From VBCG01 sp044226535 (GTDB lineage Bacteria > Pseudomonadota > Gammaproteobacteria > Burkholderiales > Casimicrobiaceae): a DNA stretch of 64,000 bases. Shown here one piece after another: positions 52,269 to 60,637 of this stretch. Position numbers and translations under genes: made by a program. The notes beneath the pieces were generated by a model, which saw only the letters and a program-made list of their open reading frames with translations, had not been told where the DNA came from and searched no databases. Every line of letters starts with the position of its first letter. Within the stretch, counting starts at the first letter, position 1. The stretch covers positions 186,001 to 250,000 of the forward strand of contig JBGAGT010000002.1 of NCBI GenBank assembly GCA_044226535.1, written 5' to 3'.

Positions 52269-53102
52269 CTAGTAGCGGACCTTGCCGACCGAGCGCAGCA
52301 CGTCGGCGGTCGTGGTGGGGAAGCCGAAGTACTCGAGGTAGGCGGGGATCTGCTCGTAGAGCATGTCCACACCGACCTGCACCTCGCAGCCGCGTGCGCG
52401 CGCGGCCTCGAGGAAGGGCGTGTACTGCGCCTTCATCACCACCTCGCCGACGAAGGCGCCGGGGTCGATGCGCGCGACGTCGAGGGGCAGCGGGTCGCCT
52501 TCGTTCATGCCGAGCGGCGTCGCATTGACGACGATGTCGTGGCCCGCGGGATCGCGCGACCCCACCGTCACCTCGAGCCGCGGGTAGGCCCCGCGCAGCC
52601 GCGCGGCGAGCGATTCGGCCGCCGCGGCGCTGGCGTCGAAAAGGCCGAGGCGCGCGGCACCGGCGCCGGCGAGCGAGGCCGCGATCGCCGAGCCGACGCC
52701 GCCGCTGCCCACCACCAGCGCCGAGCGGCCCTCGATGGCGCGCCCCTTGCGGCGCAGGCCGCGCACGAAACCCTCGCCGTCGAACATGTCGCCTTCGAGC
52801 GTGCCGTCGTCGCGCTTGAGGATCGCGTTGCAGGAGCCCGCGATGCGCGCCGTGGTCGACAGGTGGTCGACGAGCCGTGCCGCGGGGATCTTGAGCGGCA
52901 TGGTCACCAGCGCGCCGCGGAGGTTGGTCAGGGCGAACAGCGGCCGGAACAGCGCCTCGAAGTTCTCCGCGGGCACGCCCATGGGCACGACCGCGGCGTT
53001 GACGCCGATCGACTCGAAGTAGGGGTTGTAGATCAGCGGCGCCTTGAACGTCCGCGTCGGGTAGCCGACGTGGGCGATGAGGATCGTGTTGCCGTCGATC
53101 AC
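52269..53102 (-). CDS. Shikimate-dehydrogenase-like protein with altered substrate site
   Basis: 277-aa protein with the AroE fold: N-terminal substrate domain and NADP-type Rossmann motif VVGSGGVGSAIAASLAGAG at about residue 130. The usual shikimate-binding SLS motif is replaced (HVGYPTRTFKAPLIYN), and the catalytic-site segments read VTMPLK (lysine kept) and GDMFDGEGF instead of GxNTDxxGF. It is therefore probably an AroE-like paralogue acting on another hydroxy-acid, not the pathway enzyme. It starts with GTG, 28 bp after the tRNA on the same strand. Confidence 0.8.
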   Translation of the reverse strand: MIDGNTILIAHVGYPTRTFKAPLIYNPYFESIGVNAAVVPMGVPAENFEALFRPLFALTNLRGALVTMPLKIPAARLVDHLSTTARIAGSCNAILKRDDGTLEGDMFDGEGFVRGLRRKGRAIEGRSALVVGSGGVGSAIAASLAGAGAARLGLFDASAAAAESLAARLRGAYPRLEVTVGSRDPAGHDIVVNATPLGMNEGDPLPLDVARIDPGAFVGEVVMKAQYTPFLEAARARGCEVQVGVDMLYEQIPAYLEYFGFPTTTADVLRSVGKVRY

Positions 53103-53130
53103 GCGAAGGCCGCTTTTCGGGGGAAATCGA

Positions 53131-53206
53131 TGGTGCCGGTAGAGGGAATCGAACCCCCGACCTTCGCATTACGAATGCGCTGCTCTACCAGCTGAGCTAC
53201 ACCGGC
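53131..53206 (-). tRNA. tRNA-Thr, anticodon CGU
   Basis: 76-nt cloverleaf. The acceptor arm GCCGGTG pairs with TACCGGC (one G-U pair), the D arm is GCTC/GAGC, and the anticodon loop TTCGTAA gives CGU for ACG threonine codons. The T arm is GGGGG-TTCGATT-CCCTC, and the CCA end is encoded. The 27-43 pair is G-A, a minor mismatch. Confidence 0.93.
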
Positions 53207-53243
53207 ACAGCTTTCGATTATAGCGCATTTGCCCCCGAGGGCC

Positions 53244-53930
53244 TCAGCCCGGGGCGGCCTTGAGCAGGGGCTCGACCAGCGCGTAGAGGCCGTTCCACAT
53301 GATCTGCACGCCGATGCACAGCAGCATGAACGCCGACAGCCGCAGCACCACCGCGGTGCCGACGCGGCCGAGCCGCGCCAGCAGGCGGTCGGCGTAGCGG
53401 TAGCCGAAGTAGATCACCAGCATCACCAGCGCGAGGCCGAAGGCCTGGGCGGCCACGACCACCAGCAGTTGCCGCAGCGCCTTGGGCTGGTTGGCGCCCA
53501 GCGTGATCGCCACCGAGATCGAGCCGGGTCCGACGGTGAGGGGCATGGTCAGCGGGTAGAACGCGCGGCGCGCGAGGTCCTCGGGGGGGACGGCCTGCGC
53601 GGCGTCGCTGACGTGCGCCGCGGGCGAGTCGTCGTCGTTGAGGAGCTTCCAGGCGATGGCGCAGACCACGAAGCCGCCGGCGACGCGCACCGTCTCGACC
53701 GACACGCCGAAGAGGTCGAGCACGTAGACGCCGACCAGCAGCGAGGCCAGCAGCAGGATGTAGCCGTATTGCGCGACGCGCAGCGCGAGGCGCGAGCGGT
53801 CGGCCTCGTCGACGTCGCGCGTCTTGAGCAGGAACACCGGCGCACCGGCCAGCGGGTTGACGATGGGCAAAAGGCCCACGAAGGCCAGCAGCGCGACCTC
53901 GAAGAAGTGCCGAAAGTTGGAGATTTCCAT
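53244..53930 (-). CDS. MarC-family integral membrane protein
   Basis: 228-aa protein with six predicted helices. The start MEISNFRHFFEVALLAFVGLLPIVNPLAGAPVF and the later YPLTMPLTVGPGSISVAITLGA carry the MarC (NAAT) family signature motifs (NPxGxxP-like and PLxxGPG). The function is unknown despite the old link to antibiotic resistance. A GTG at 53942 is an alternative start 12 bp upstream. It is divergent from rlmB. Confidence 0.85.
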   Translation of the reverse strand: MEISNFRHFFEVALLAFVGLLPIVNPLAGAPVFLLKTRDVDEADRSRLALRVAQYGYILLLASLLVGVYVLDLFGVSVETVRVAGGFVVCAIAWKLLNDDDSPAAHVSDAAQAVPPEDLARRAFYPLTMPLTVGPGSISVAITLGANQPKALRQLLVVVAAQAFGLALVMLVIYFGYRYADRLLARLGRVGTAVVLRLSAFMLLCIGVQIMWNGLYALVEPLLKAAPG

Positions 53931-53994
53931 CCGGTGTCCCACGTGCCCGGGTCTACACTAACACGCTCGATCGAGGAACGACGAAGGTGGCGCA

Positions 53995-54744
53995 TTGAGC
54001 GAGCATCGGCAGCTCCACGGGTTCCATGCGGTGACTGCACGATTGCGCAGCCATCCGGCGTCGATCCGCGCGATCTACGTCGCGGCGGGGCGGCGCGACG
54101 CGCGCGCCACCGACCTCGTCGCGCGCGCGAAGGCGGCGGGCGTGACGGTGGAGGCCGTCGATGAAGTGCGCCTCGCCGCGCTCGCGGGCGAGGCGCGCCA
54201 CCAGGGCGTGGTGGCGCATGTCGACGCGGCGCTGCCGCACGTCACGCTCGACGACGTGCTCGAGGGCGCGGGGGACCACGCGCCACTGCTGCTGGTGCTC
54301 GACCAGGTCACCGATCCGCACAACCTGGGAGCATGCCTGCGCTCGGCCGATGCCTTCGGCGTCGACGCGGTGATCGTGCCCAAGGACCGCGCGGTGGGCG
54401 TGAATGCGACGGTCGCCAAGGCCGCGAGCGGCGCCGCCGACACCGTGCCGGTGGTGGCGGTGACCAACCTCGCGCGTGCGCTCCGCGAGCTCAAGGACCG
54501 CGGCGTGTGGATCGTCGGCGCCGACGCGGGCGGCGAATCGCTGTTCGACGCGGAGCTTTCCGGGCCGATCGCCTGGGTACTCGGGGCCGAAGGCTCGGGG
54601 CTGCGGCGCCTGACGCGCGAGAGCTGCGACCGCATCGTCGGCATCCCGCTCGCGGGAAGCGTGGAAAGCCTCAACGTCTCGGTGGCCGCGGGCATCTGCC
54701 TGTATGCGACGGCGCGGGCAAGGGCGGCGAAAGAGGGCCGCTGA
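53995..54744 (+). CDS. rlmB: 23S rRNA (guanosine-2'-O-)-methyltransferase RlmB
   Basis: SpoU/TrmH-family enzyme that methylates G2251 of 23S rRNA. The 249-aa protein has an N-terminal L30e-like RNA-binding substrate domain (LHGFHAVTARLR), then the SPOUT knot with LDQVTDPHNLGACLRSADAFG, WVLGAEGSGLRRLT and IPLAGSVESLNVSVAAGI. The start is TTG at 53995, with an AAGGTGG site; no ATG or GTG gives the conserved N-terminus. RNase R, often upstream of rlmB, is not here. Confidence 0.93.
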   Translation: MSEHRQLHGFHAVTARLRSHPASIRAIYVAAGRRDARATDLVARAKAAGVTVEAVDEVRLAALAGEARHQGVVAHVDAALPHVTLDDVLEGAGDHAPLLLVLDQVTDPHNLGACLRSADAFGVDAVIVPKDRAVGVNATVAKAASGAADTVPVVAVTNLARALRELKDRGVWIVGADAGGESLFDAELSGPIAWVLGAEGSGLRRLTRESCDRIVGIPLAGSVESLNVSVAAGICLYATARARAAKEGR

Positions 54745-54796
54745 GGGCGGTGGCGAGGGTGCCGCCGGCGCACGGCGCCGGGGCGCGCGAAGAGGG

Positions 54797-54802
54797 TAGA
54801 AT
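54797..54802 (+). promoter_or_regulatory. Possible -10 for the peptide transporter operon
   Basis: TAGAAT, 42 bp before the binding-protein ATG in the 99-bp gap after rlmB. The -35 is not evident. Confidence 0.4.
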
Positions 54803-54843
54803 CGCGCCCCATTCGCGTCCTTCCGACGCTACCGGGGTACCCC

Positions 54844-56466
54844 ATGGACATGCATCCCAAGCTTCCGCTCCGCGCCGCGCTGGCTGCGGCGCTGGCCGTC
54901 TCCGCGCTCGCCTTCGCCGGCGGCGCCTTCGCCGCCAAGACGCTGGTCTACTGCTCGGAAGGCAGCCCCGAGGGCTTCCAGCCGCAGTTCTTCTCCACCG
55001 GCACTACCTTCGACGCGGTGTCGGTGCCGATGTTCAACCGCTTGGTCGAATTCGAGACCGGCACGACCAACGTCGTGCCGGCACTCGCGGAATCGTGGAC
55101 GGTATCGCCCGACGGCAAGGTCGTGACCTTCAAGCTGCGCCGCGGGGTCAGGTTCCATTCCAACGCCCAGTTCACGCCGACGCGCGACTTCAACGCCGAC
55201 GACGTGCTGTTCAGCTGGAGCCGCATGGCCGACGAGTCGAACCCCTTCCACAAGCTCACCGCGGGGCAGACCTTTGCCTACTTCGACGACATGGGCATGA
55301 AGAACATCGTCGACAAGGTCGAGAAGCTCGACGACTACACGGTGCGCTTCACGCTGAAGCGCCCGGAGGCGCCGTTCCTCGCCGACATGGCCATGGATTT
55401 CGCGTCGATCCTGTCGAAGGAGTACTTCGACACCATGATGAAGAAGGGCACGCCCAACGCCGCCGACACCTACCCGGTCGGCACGGGCCCCTTCGAGTTC
55501 GTCGGTTACCAGAAGGACGCGACCATCCGCTACAAGGCCTTCGACCGGTACTGGGGCGGGCGGCCGAAGATCGACAACCTGGTGTTCTCGATCACCCGCG
55601 ACGCCACCGCGCGCTACGCCAAGCTCAAGACCGGCGAGTGCCAGGTGATGGCCTTCCCCAAGCCCGCCGACCTCGCCGACATGAAGGCCAACCCCGCGCT
55701 GGACGTGCAGCAGAAGGAAGGCCTCAACATCGGCTACATCGCCTTCAACGTCGAGAAGAAGCCCTTCGACCAGAAGCTGGTGCGCCAGGCGCTCAACATG
55801 GCGGTCGACAAGGAGGCGATCCTCAAGGCCGTCTACCAGGGCCAGGGGCAGGTCGCCAAGAACCCGATCCCGCCGATCCTGTGGAGCTACAACGACGCGA
55901 TCAAGGATTATCCCTACGATCCCGCCAAGGCCAAGGCGATGCTCGCGCAGGCGGGCTATCCCAACGGCTTCGAGGTCGACCTCTGGTACCTGCCGGTGAC
56001 GCGGCCCTACAACCCCGACGGCAAGCGCATGGCCGAGCTGGTGCAGGCCGACTGGGCCAAGATCGGCGTCAAGGCGAACCTCCTCACCTACGAATGGGCC
56101 GAGTACCGCAAGCGCAGCAAGACCGGCGAGCAGCAGGCGATGATGTTCGGCTGGTCGGGCGACAACGGCGACCCCGACAACTTCTTCGTGCCGCTGCTCG
56201 GCTGCGAGGCGGTGAAGGGCGGCGGCAACGTCGCGCGCTGGTGCAACAAGGACTTCGAGGCGCTGGTGATCAAGGCCGCGCAGACGCCCGACAAGGCGGT
56301 GCGCGCCAAGCTCTACGCCGAGGCGCAGGCGATCTTCAAGGAAGACGCGCCGTGGATCACCATCGCGCATTCGGTGCGCTTCGACCCGGTGCGCAAGGAA
56401 GTGAAGGGGTACAAGATGGACGCGACGGCCCATCACTACTTCACCAAGGTCGACATCGCCAAGTGA
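54844..56466 (+). CDS. dppA: Dipeptide/oligopeptide ABC transporter substrate-binding protein (DppA-like)
   Basis: 540-aa SBP of family 5 with a signal peptide ending near GGAFAAK (about residue 36). The mature part starts LVYCSEGSPEGFQPQFFSTGTTFD and has the family signature VTFKLRRGVRFHS, YPVGTGPFEF and FGWSGDNGDPDNFF, the last being typical of DppA. It delivers peptides (or heme in some relatives) to DppBC. Promoter-proximal gene of a five-gene operon; the 136-bp gap after it holds a stable hairpin. Confidence 0.93.
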   Translation: MDMHPKLPLRAALAAALAVSALAFAGGAFAAKTLVYCSEGSPEGFQPQFFSTGTTFDAVSVPMFNRLVEFETGTTNVVPALAESWTVSPDGKVVTFKLRRGVRFHSNAQFTPTRDFNADDVLFSWSRMADESNPFHKLTAGQTFAYFDDMGMKNIVDKVEKLDDYTVRFTLKRPEAPFLADMAMDFASILSKEYFDTMMKKGTPNAADTYPVGTGPFEFVGYQKDATIRYKAFDRYWGGRPKIDNLVFSITRDATARYAKLKTGECQVMAFPKPADLADMKANPALDVQQKEGLNIGYIAFNVEKKPFDQKLVRQALNMAVDKEAILKAVYQGQGQVAKNPIPPILWSYNDAIKDYPYDPAKAKAMLAQAGYPNGFEVDLWYLPVTRPYNPDGKRMAELVQADWAKIGVKANLLTYEWAEYRKRSKTGEQQAMMFGWSGDNGDPDNFFVPLLGCEAVKGGGNVARWCNKDFEALVIKAAQTPDKAVRAKLYAEAQAIFKEDAPWITIAHSVRFDPVRKEVKGYKMDATAHHYFTKVDIAK

Positions 56467-56570
56467 CCGGGAGCGCCTGCTTCCCGCCAGGGGAGCGGGC
56501 CCGCGAAGGCGGCCGCGGCAGGGCCGTGCCGCCGTGCATGCCTGCGTGCACGTTGCCGTGCCCGCATGAC

Positions 56571-56593
56571 GGGCCCGCGGAGCGCGCGGGCCC
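56571..56593 (+). terminator. Intercistronic hairpin between dppA and dppB
   Basis: Perfect 9-bp stem GGGCCCGCG / CGCGGGCCC with loop GAGCG, ending 9 bp before the dppB ATG. There is no T-run, so full termination is unlikely. It may stabilise the upstream message or reduce permease expression relative to the binding protein. Confidence 0.55.
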
Positions 56594-56602
56594 GGTTACA
56601 CC

Positions 56603-57610
56603 ATGCTGAAGTTCGTGCTGCGCCGGCTGGCGCTGGTCGTGCCGACCTTCATCGGCGTGACGCTGCTGGCCTTCGCGCTGATCCACCTGATCCCCGGGGA
56701 CCCGGTCGAGAACCTCTCGGGCGAGCGCGGCATGGACCCCGCGCGGCGCGCGCGCCTGCTGCACGAGTTCGGGCTCGACCGCCCGCTCGCCGTGCAGTAC
56801 CTCGACTACGTCGGGCAGGTGCTGCGCGGCGACCTCGGCAGCTCGCTCACCACCCACGAGAGCGTCGCGGGCGAGTTCATGACGCTCTTCCCCGCGACCA
56901 TCGAGCTCGCCTTCTGCGCGATGGTCCTCGCTCTCTGCCTGGGATTGCCGGCCGGCGTGCTGGCGGCGAAAAAGCGCGACACCGCGGTCGACTACACGCT
57001 GATGGGCGCTGCGCTCACCGGCTACTCGATGCCGGTGTTCTGGTGGGCGCTTCTCCTGATCCTCACCTTCTCGGTGCAGCTCGGCATCACCCCGGTGTCG
57101 GGGCGCATCGCCGTGGAGTTCGACGTGCCGGTGCGCACCGGGTTCATGCTGGTCGACACGCTCGCCGCGCGCGACCTCGCCGCGTTCCGCTCGGCGCTGT
57201 CGCACCTCGTGCTGCCCTCCATCGTGCTCGGCACCATCCCGCTGGCGGTGATCGCGCGCATGACGCGCTCGTCGATGCTCGAGGTACTGCGCGAGGACTA
57301 CATCCGCGCGGCGCGCGCCCGCGGGCTTTCGGCGTTCTCGGTGACCGTCGTGCACGCGCTGCGCAACGCGCTGATCCCCGTGATCACCGTGATCGGCCTG
57401 CAGGTGGGCCTGTTGCTGTCGGGCGCGATCCTCACCGAGACCATCTTCTCCTGGCCCGGCGTCGGCAACTGGCTGATCCACGGCGTGCAGTCGCGCGACT
57501 ACCCGGTGGTGCAGGGCGGCATCCTGCTCATCGCCGCGATCGTGATCAGCGTGAACCTCCTGGTCGACGTGGCCTACGGCATCGTCAACCCGCGCATCCG
57601 CCATGGCTGA
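56603..57610 (+). CDS. dppB: Dipeptide ABC transporter permease DppB
   Basis: 335-aa permease with about six helices, starting MLKFVLRRLALVVPTFIGVTLLAFALIHLIPGDP, the family hallmark. The EAA loop is ARARGLSAFSVTVVHALRNALIPVITVIGLQVG. The last 8 bp overlap dppC. Together with DppC it forms the peptide channel in the inner membrane. Confidence 0.94.
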   Translation: MLKFVLRRLALVVPTFIGVTLLAFALIHLIPGDPVENLSGERGMDPARRARLLHEFGLDRPLAVQYLDYVGQVLRGDLGSSLTTHESVAGEFMTLFPATIELAFCAMVLALCLGLPAGVLAAKKRDTAVDYTLMGAALTGYSMPVFWWALLLILTFSVQLGITPVSGRIAVEFDVPVRTGFMLVDTLAARDLAAFRSALSHLVLPSIVLGTIPLAVIARMTRSSMLEVLREDYIRAARARGLSAFSVTVVHALRNALIPVITVIGLQVGLLLSGAILTETIFSWPGVGNWLIHGVQSRDYPVVQGGILLIAAIVISVNLLVDVAYGIVNPRIRHG

Positions 57611-58517
57611 GGCCGCCGCGGTCGACGCCGGCGCGGGCACGTCGGGCGCGTCCACGCTGTCGCGTGCGGCGGCCTTCCGCGCGAGCTTCTTCGCCAACCG
57701 CGGCGCGCTGGCGGGCGCCTGCCTGGTGGCGTTGCTGGTGTTCTGCGCGGTCTTCGCCGACGTCATCGCCCCGCACCCGCCGAACCTCCAGTACCGCGAG
57801 TTCACCCTCGCGCCGCCGGCCTGGCAGGAAGGGGGCAGCACGCGCTTCCTGCTCGGCACCGATCCCGTGGGCCGCGACATGCTGTCGCGGCTGATCCACG
57901 GCACACGACTGTCGCTCGCCATCGGCCTCGTCTCGGTGGCGATCTCGCTGAGCCTCGGCGTGCTGCTCGGCCTCCTCGCGGGCTTCTTTCGAGGATGGGT
58001 CGACACCGTGATCATGCGCTGCATGGACGTGATGCTGGCGCTGCCGAGCCTGCTCCTCGCCATCGCCGTGGTGGCGATCCTCGGCCCCGGCCTCGCCAAC
58101 GCCATGTACGCCATCGCCATCGTGCTGCTGCCGCACTACGTGCGCCTGACGCGCGCGGCGGTGATCGCCGAGTCGCGGCGCGACTACGTGACCGCGTCGC
58201 GCATCGCCGGCGCGGGCAACCTGCGCCTCATGTTCGACACCATCCTGCCCAACTGCATGGCGCCGCTGATCGTGCAGGCCACGCTGGGTTTCTCCAACGC
58301 CATCCTCGACGCGGCGGCGCTGGGCTTCCTCGGCCTGGGCGCGCAGCCGCCCACGCCCGAATGGGGCTCGATGCTCGCCTCGGCGCTGGAGTTCATCGAG
58401 CGCGCGCCCTGGGTCGTGACCTATCCGGGGCTCGCGATCCTGGTCACGGTGCTCGCCTTCAATCTGATGGGCGACGGGCTGCGCGACGCGCTCGACCCGA
58501 GGCTGCGCCGTGCCTGA
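57603..58517 (+). CDS. dppC: Dipeptide ABC transporter permease DppC
   Basis: 304-aa permease with an N-terminal cytoplasmic tail of about 30 residues, first helix GALAGACLVALLVFCAVFADVIAPH, the motif LLGTDPVGRDMLSRLIHGTRLSL typical of DppC/OppC, and the EAA loop SRIAGAGNLRLMFDTILPNC. Its stop overlaps the GTG start of dppD by 8 bp. Confidence 0.94.
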   Translation: MAEAAAVDAGAGTSGASTLSRAAAFRASFFANRGALAGACLVALLVFCAVFADVIAPHPPNLQYREFTLAPPAWQEGGSTRFLLGTDPVGRDMLSRLIHGTRLSLAIGLVSVAISLSLGVLLGLLAGFFRGWVDTVIMRCMDVMLALPSLLLAIAVVAILGPGLANAMYAIAIVLLPHYVRLTRAAVIAESRRDYVTASRIAGAGNLRLMFDTILPNCMAPLIVQATLGFSNAILDAAALGFLGLGAQPPTPEWGSMLASALEFIERAPWVVTYPGLAILVTVLAFNLMGDGLRDALDPRLRRA

Positions 58518-59508
58518 AGCGCTGCCCCCGCCGCTGCTCGACATCCGCGGGCTCGACGTGCGCTTCGCGCGCAGCGGCGCGGCGCCCGCGGTGGCGGTCG
58601 AGGGCCTCGACCTCGCGATCGGCGCCGGCGAGGCGGTGGCGGTCGTCGGCGAGTCGGGCTCGGGCAAGAGCGTCACCGCGCTGGCGGTGATGGGGCTCGT
58701 CGACGAGCCGGGACGCGTGGTTGCGCAGCGCATCGCCTTCGACGGCCGCGACCTCGCCACGCTCACGCCGCGCCAGCGCCGCACCCTGGTGGGCGCCGAC
58801 CTGGCGATGATCTTCCAGGATCCGCTGGCGAGCCTCGACCCCTGCTACACCGTCGCCTACCAGATCGGCGAGGCGCTGCGCGCGCACGGCAGCGAGGCCG
58901 AGCGCCGCGACCGCCGCGCGCGGCGCGCCCGCGCGCTGGAGCTGCTGCGCCTGGTCGAGATCGCCGACGCCGAGGCGCGCCTCGACGCCTGGCCGCACCA
59001 GCTCTCGGGCGGCATGGCGCAGCGCGTGATGATCGCCATCGCCATCGCCTGCAACCCGCGGCTGCTGATCGCCGACGAGCCGACCACGGCGCTGGACGTC
59101 ACCGTCGAGGCGCAGGTGCTGGCGCTGATCGCGCGGCTGCGCGCCGAGCGCGGGATGGCGCTGCTGCTCATCTCGCACGACCTCGCGGTGGTGGCGCACG
59201 CGGTGTCGCGGGTCGCCGTGCTCTACGCGGGGCAGCTCATGGAGGAGGCGAGGGTGCCGCGCATCTTCGAGGCGCCACGCCACCCCTATACGCGCGCCCT
59301 GGTCGACGCGCTGCCCGAGCGCAACCGCGGGCGCGCGCGGCTCGTCGCCCCGGCGGGCAGCGTGCCCTCGCCCGACGAGAGGCCCGGCGGGTGCCTGTTC
59401 GCGCCGCGTTGCCCGCGTGCCAGTGCGCGCTGCGTCGCCGAGGTGCCGCCGCTGGTGCACGACAGCCTCGGCGCGCTGCGCTGCTTCCATCCGCTGGAGG
59501 CCGCATGA
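58510..59508 (+). CDS. dppD: Dipeptide ABC transporter ATPase DppD
   Basis: 332-aa ATPase. Walker A is GESGSGKSVT, the signature is LSGGMAQR, Walker B is LLIADEPTTALD, and the C-terminal oligopeptide-transporter segment GCLFAPRCPRASARC carries cysteines that in relatives bind an iron-sulfur cluster. The start is GTG at 58510. The stop overlaps the ATG of a 27-codon frame that begins the duplicated segment before dppF. Confidence 0.93.
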   Translation: MPEALPPPLLDIRGLDVRFARSGAAPAVAVEGLDLAIGAGEAVAVVGESGSGKSVTALAVMGLVDEPGRVVAQRIAFDGRDLATLTPRQRRTLVGADLAMIFQDPLASLDPCYTVAYQIGEALRAHGSEAERRDRRARRARALELLRLVEIADAEARLDAWPHQLSGGMAQRVMIAIAIACNPRLLIADEPTTALDVTVEAQVLALIARLRAERGMALLLISHDLAVVAHAVSRVAVLYAGQLMEEARVPRIFEAPRHPYTRALVDALPERNRGRARLVAPAGSVPSPDERPGGCLFAPRCPRASARCVAEVPPLVHDSLGALRCFHPLEAA

Positions 59509-59659
59509 GCGCCGCAGGACCGCTCCAAGGCGCTCGCCCCCCCGAGGGGGGAAGCGGGCGCAGCCCGCTCCGGGGGGAGACGCATTGAGCGCCGCAGGAC
59601 CGCTCCAAGGCGCTCGCCCCCCCGAGGGGGGAAGCGGGCGCAGCCCGCTCCGGGGGGAG
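59507..59659. repeat. 73-bp perfect tandem duplication at the start of dppF
   Basis: 59507-59579 and 59587-59659 are identical, separated by ACGCATT. Each has the hairpin-forming core CCCCCCGAGGGGGG and GCGGGCGCAGCCCGC. The spacing (80 bp) is not a multiple of three. The first copy opens with ATG 59505 but ends at TGA 59586-59588 after 27 codons; the second copy restores the dppF frame from TTG 59585. This sequence type looks like a dispersed intergenic repeat. Confidence 0.93.
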
Positions 59660-60637
59660 CCCGGTACGCCGGTCATCGAGGCGCGCGGCCTGTCGCGCGT
59701 CTATGCGCTTCGCCGCATGCCCTGGCAGCCGGCCGCGCGCATCGTCGCGCTGGACGGCGTGTCGTTCCGCATCGGCCGCGGCGAGACGCTCGGCGTGGTC
59801 GGCGAGTCGGGCTCGGGCAAGTCGACGCTGGCGCGGCTTTGCACGCTGATCGAGGCGCCGAGCGCGGGGTCGCTGGCGATCACCGGCGTGGAAGCCAGCG
59901 GCCCCGACGGGGAATCGGCTCGCCGCAGGCTGCGTGGGCGCGTGCAGATGGTGTTCCAGAATCCCTACGCATCGCTCAACCCGCGAAAGACGGTGGAGGC
60001 ACTGCTCACCGAGCCGCTGGCGATCGAAGGGAGCGTGCCGCGCGCCGAGCGGCGCGCACGGGCACGCGCGGCGCTGGAGCGCGTCGGGCTCTCCGCCGCG
60101 CACCTTGCGCGCTACCCGCACATGTTCTCCGGTGGCCAGCGCCAGCGCATCGCCATCGCGCGCGCGCTGATGCTCGAGCCCGCGCTGCTGGTGGCCGACG
60201 AACCGACCTCGGCGCTCGACGTGTCGGTGCAGGCGCAGGTGCTGAACCTGCTGCTCGACCTGCGCGACGCCACCGGCATCGCCTATCTCTTCATCACCCA
60301 CAACCTCGAGGTCGTGCGCCACGTCGCCGACCGCGTGCTGGTGATGTACCTCGGCCGCGTGGTGGAGGAGGCGGGCAAGGACGCGCTGTTCGCCGCGCCG
60401 CGCCATCCTTACACGCGCTCGCTCCTCGCCAGCACGCCGTCCATCGCGCGCGCCCGCCGCGACGCCGTCGCGCGCGGCGAGCCGCCGAGCCCGCTCGCGC
60501 CACCCTCGGGCTGCGCGTTCCGCATCCGCTGCCCCTGGGCGGCGCCGCGTTGCGCGGAAGAGCGCCCGGTGCTGCGTCCGGTCGGCGAGGGCCTCGTCGC
60601 CTGTCATTTCGCCGAGGCATTGCCGGCGGCGGAGTAG
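59585..60637 (+). CDS. dppF: Dipeptide ABC transporter ATPase DppF, with repeat-encoded N-terminus
   Basis: 350-aa ATPase. Walker A is GESGSGKST, the signature is FSGGQRQR, Walker B is LLVADEPTSALD, and the C-terminal CAFRIRCPWAAPRC matches the oligopeptide family. The likely start is TTG 59585, whose second codon base overlaps the stop of the duplicated short frame. The first 25 residues (SAAGPLQGARPPEGGSGRSP) come from the repeat and are not part of the ATPase fold, which begins near VIEARGLSRVY. It works with DppD as a heterodimer. Confidence 0.88.
   Translation: MSAAGPLQGARPPEGGSGRSPLRGEPGTPVIEARGLSRVYALRRMPWQPAARIVALDGVSFRIGRGETLGVVGESGSGKSTLARLCTLIEAPSAGSLAITGVEASGPDGESARRRLRGRVQMVFQNPYASLNPRKTVEALLTEPLAIEGSVPRAERRARARAALERVGLSAAHLARYPHMFSGGQRQRIAIARALMLEPALLVADEPTSALDVSVQAQVLNLLLDLRDATGIAYLFITHNLEVVRHVADRVLVMYLGRVVEEAGKDALFAAPRHPYTRSLLASTPSIARARRDAVARGEPPSPLAPPSGCAFRIRCPWAAPRCAEERPVLRPVGEGLVACHFAEALPAAE

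Noticed and set aside
59505..60637. dppF as a frameshifted pseudogene
   Set aside because: The first ATG frame stops early, but the second repeat copy restores an intact 350-aa ATPase frame from TTG with all ATPase motifs, so the gene is probably functional.
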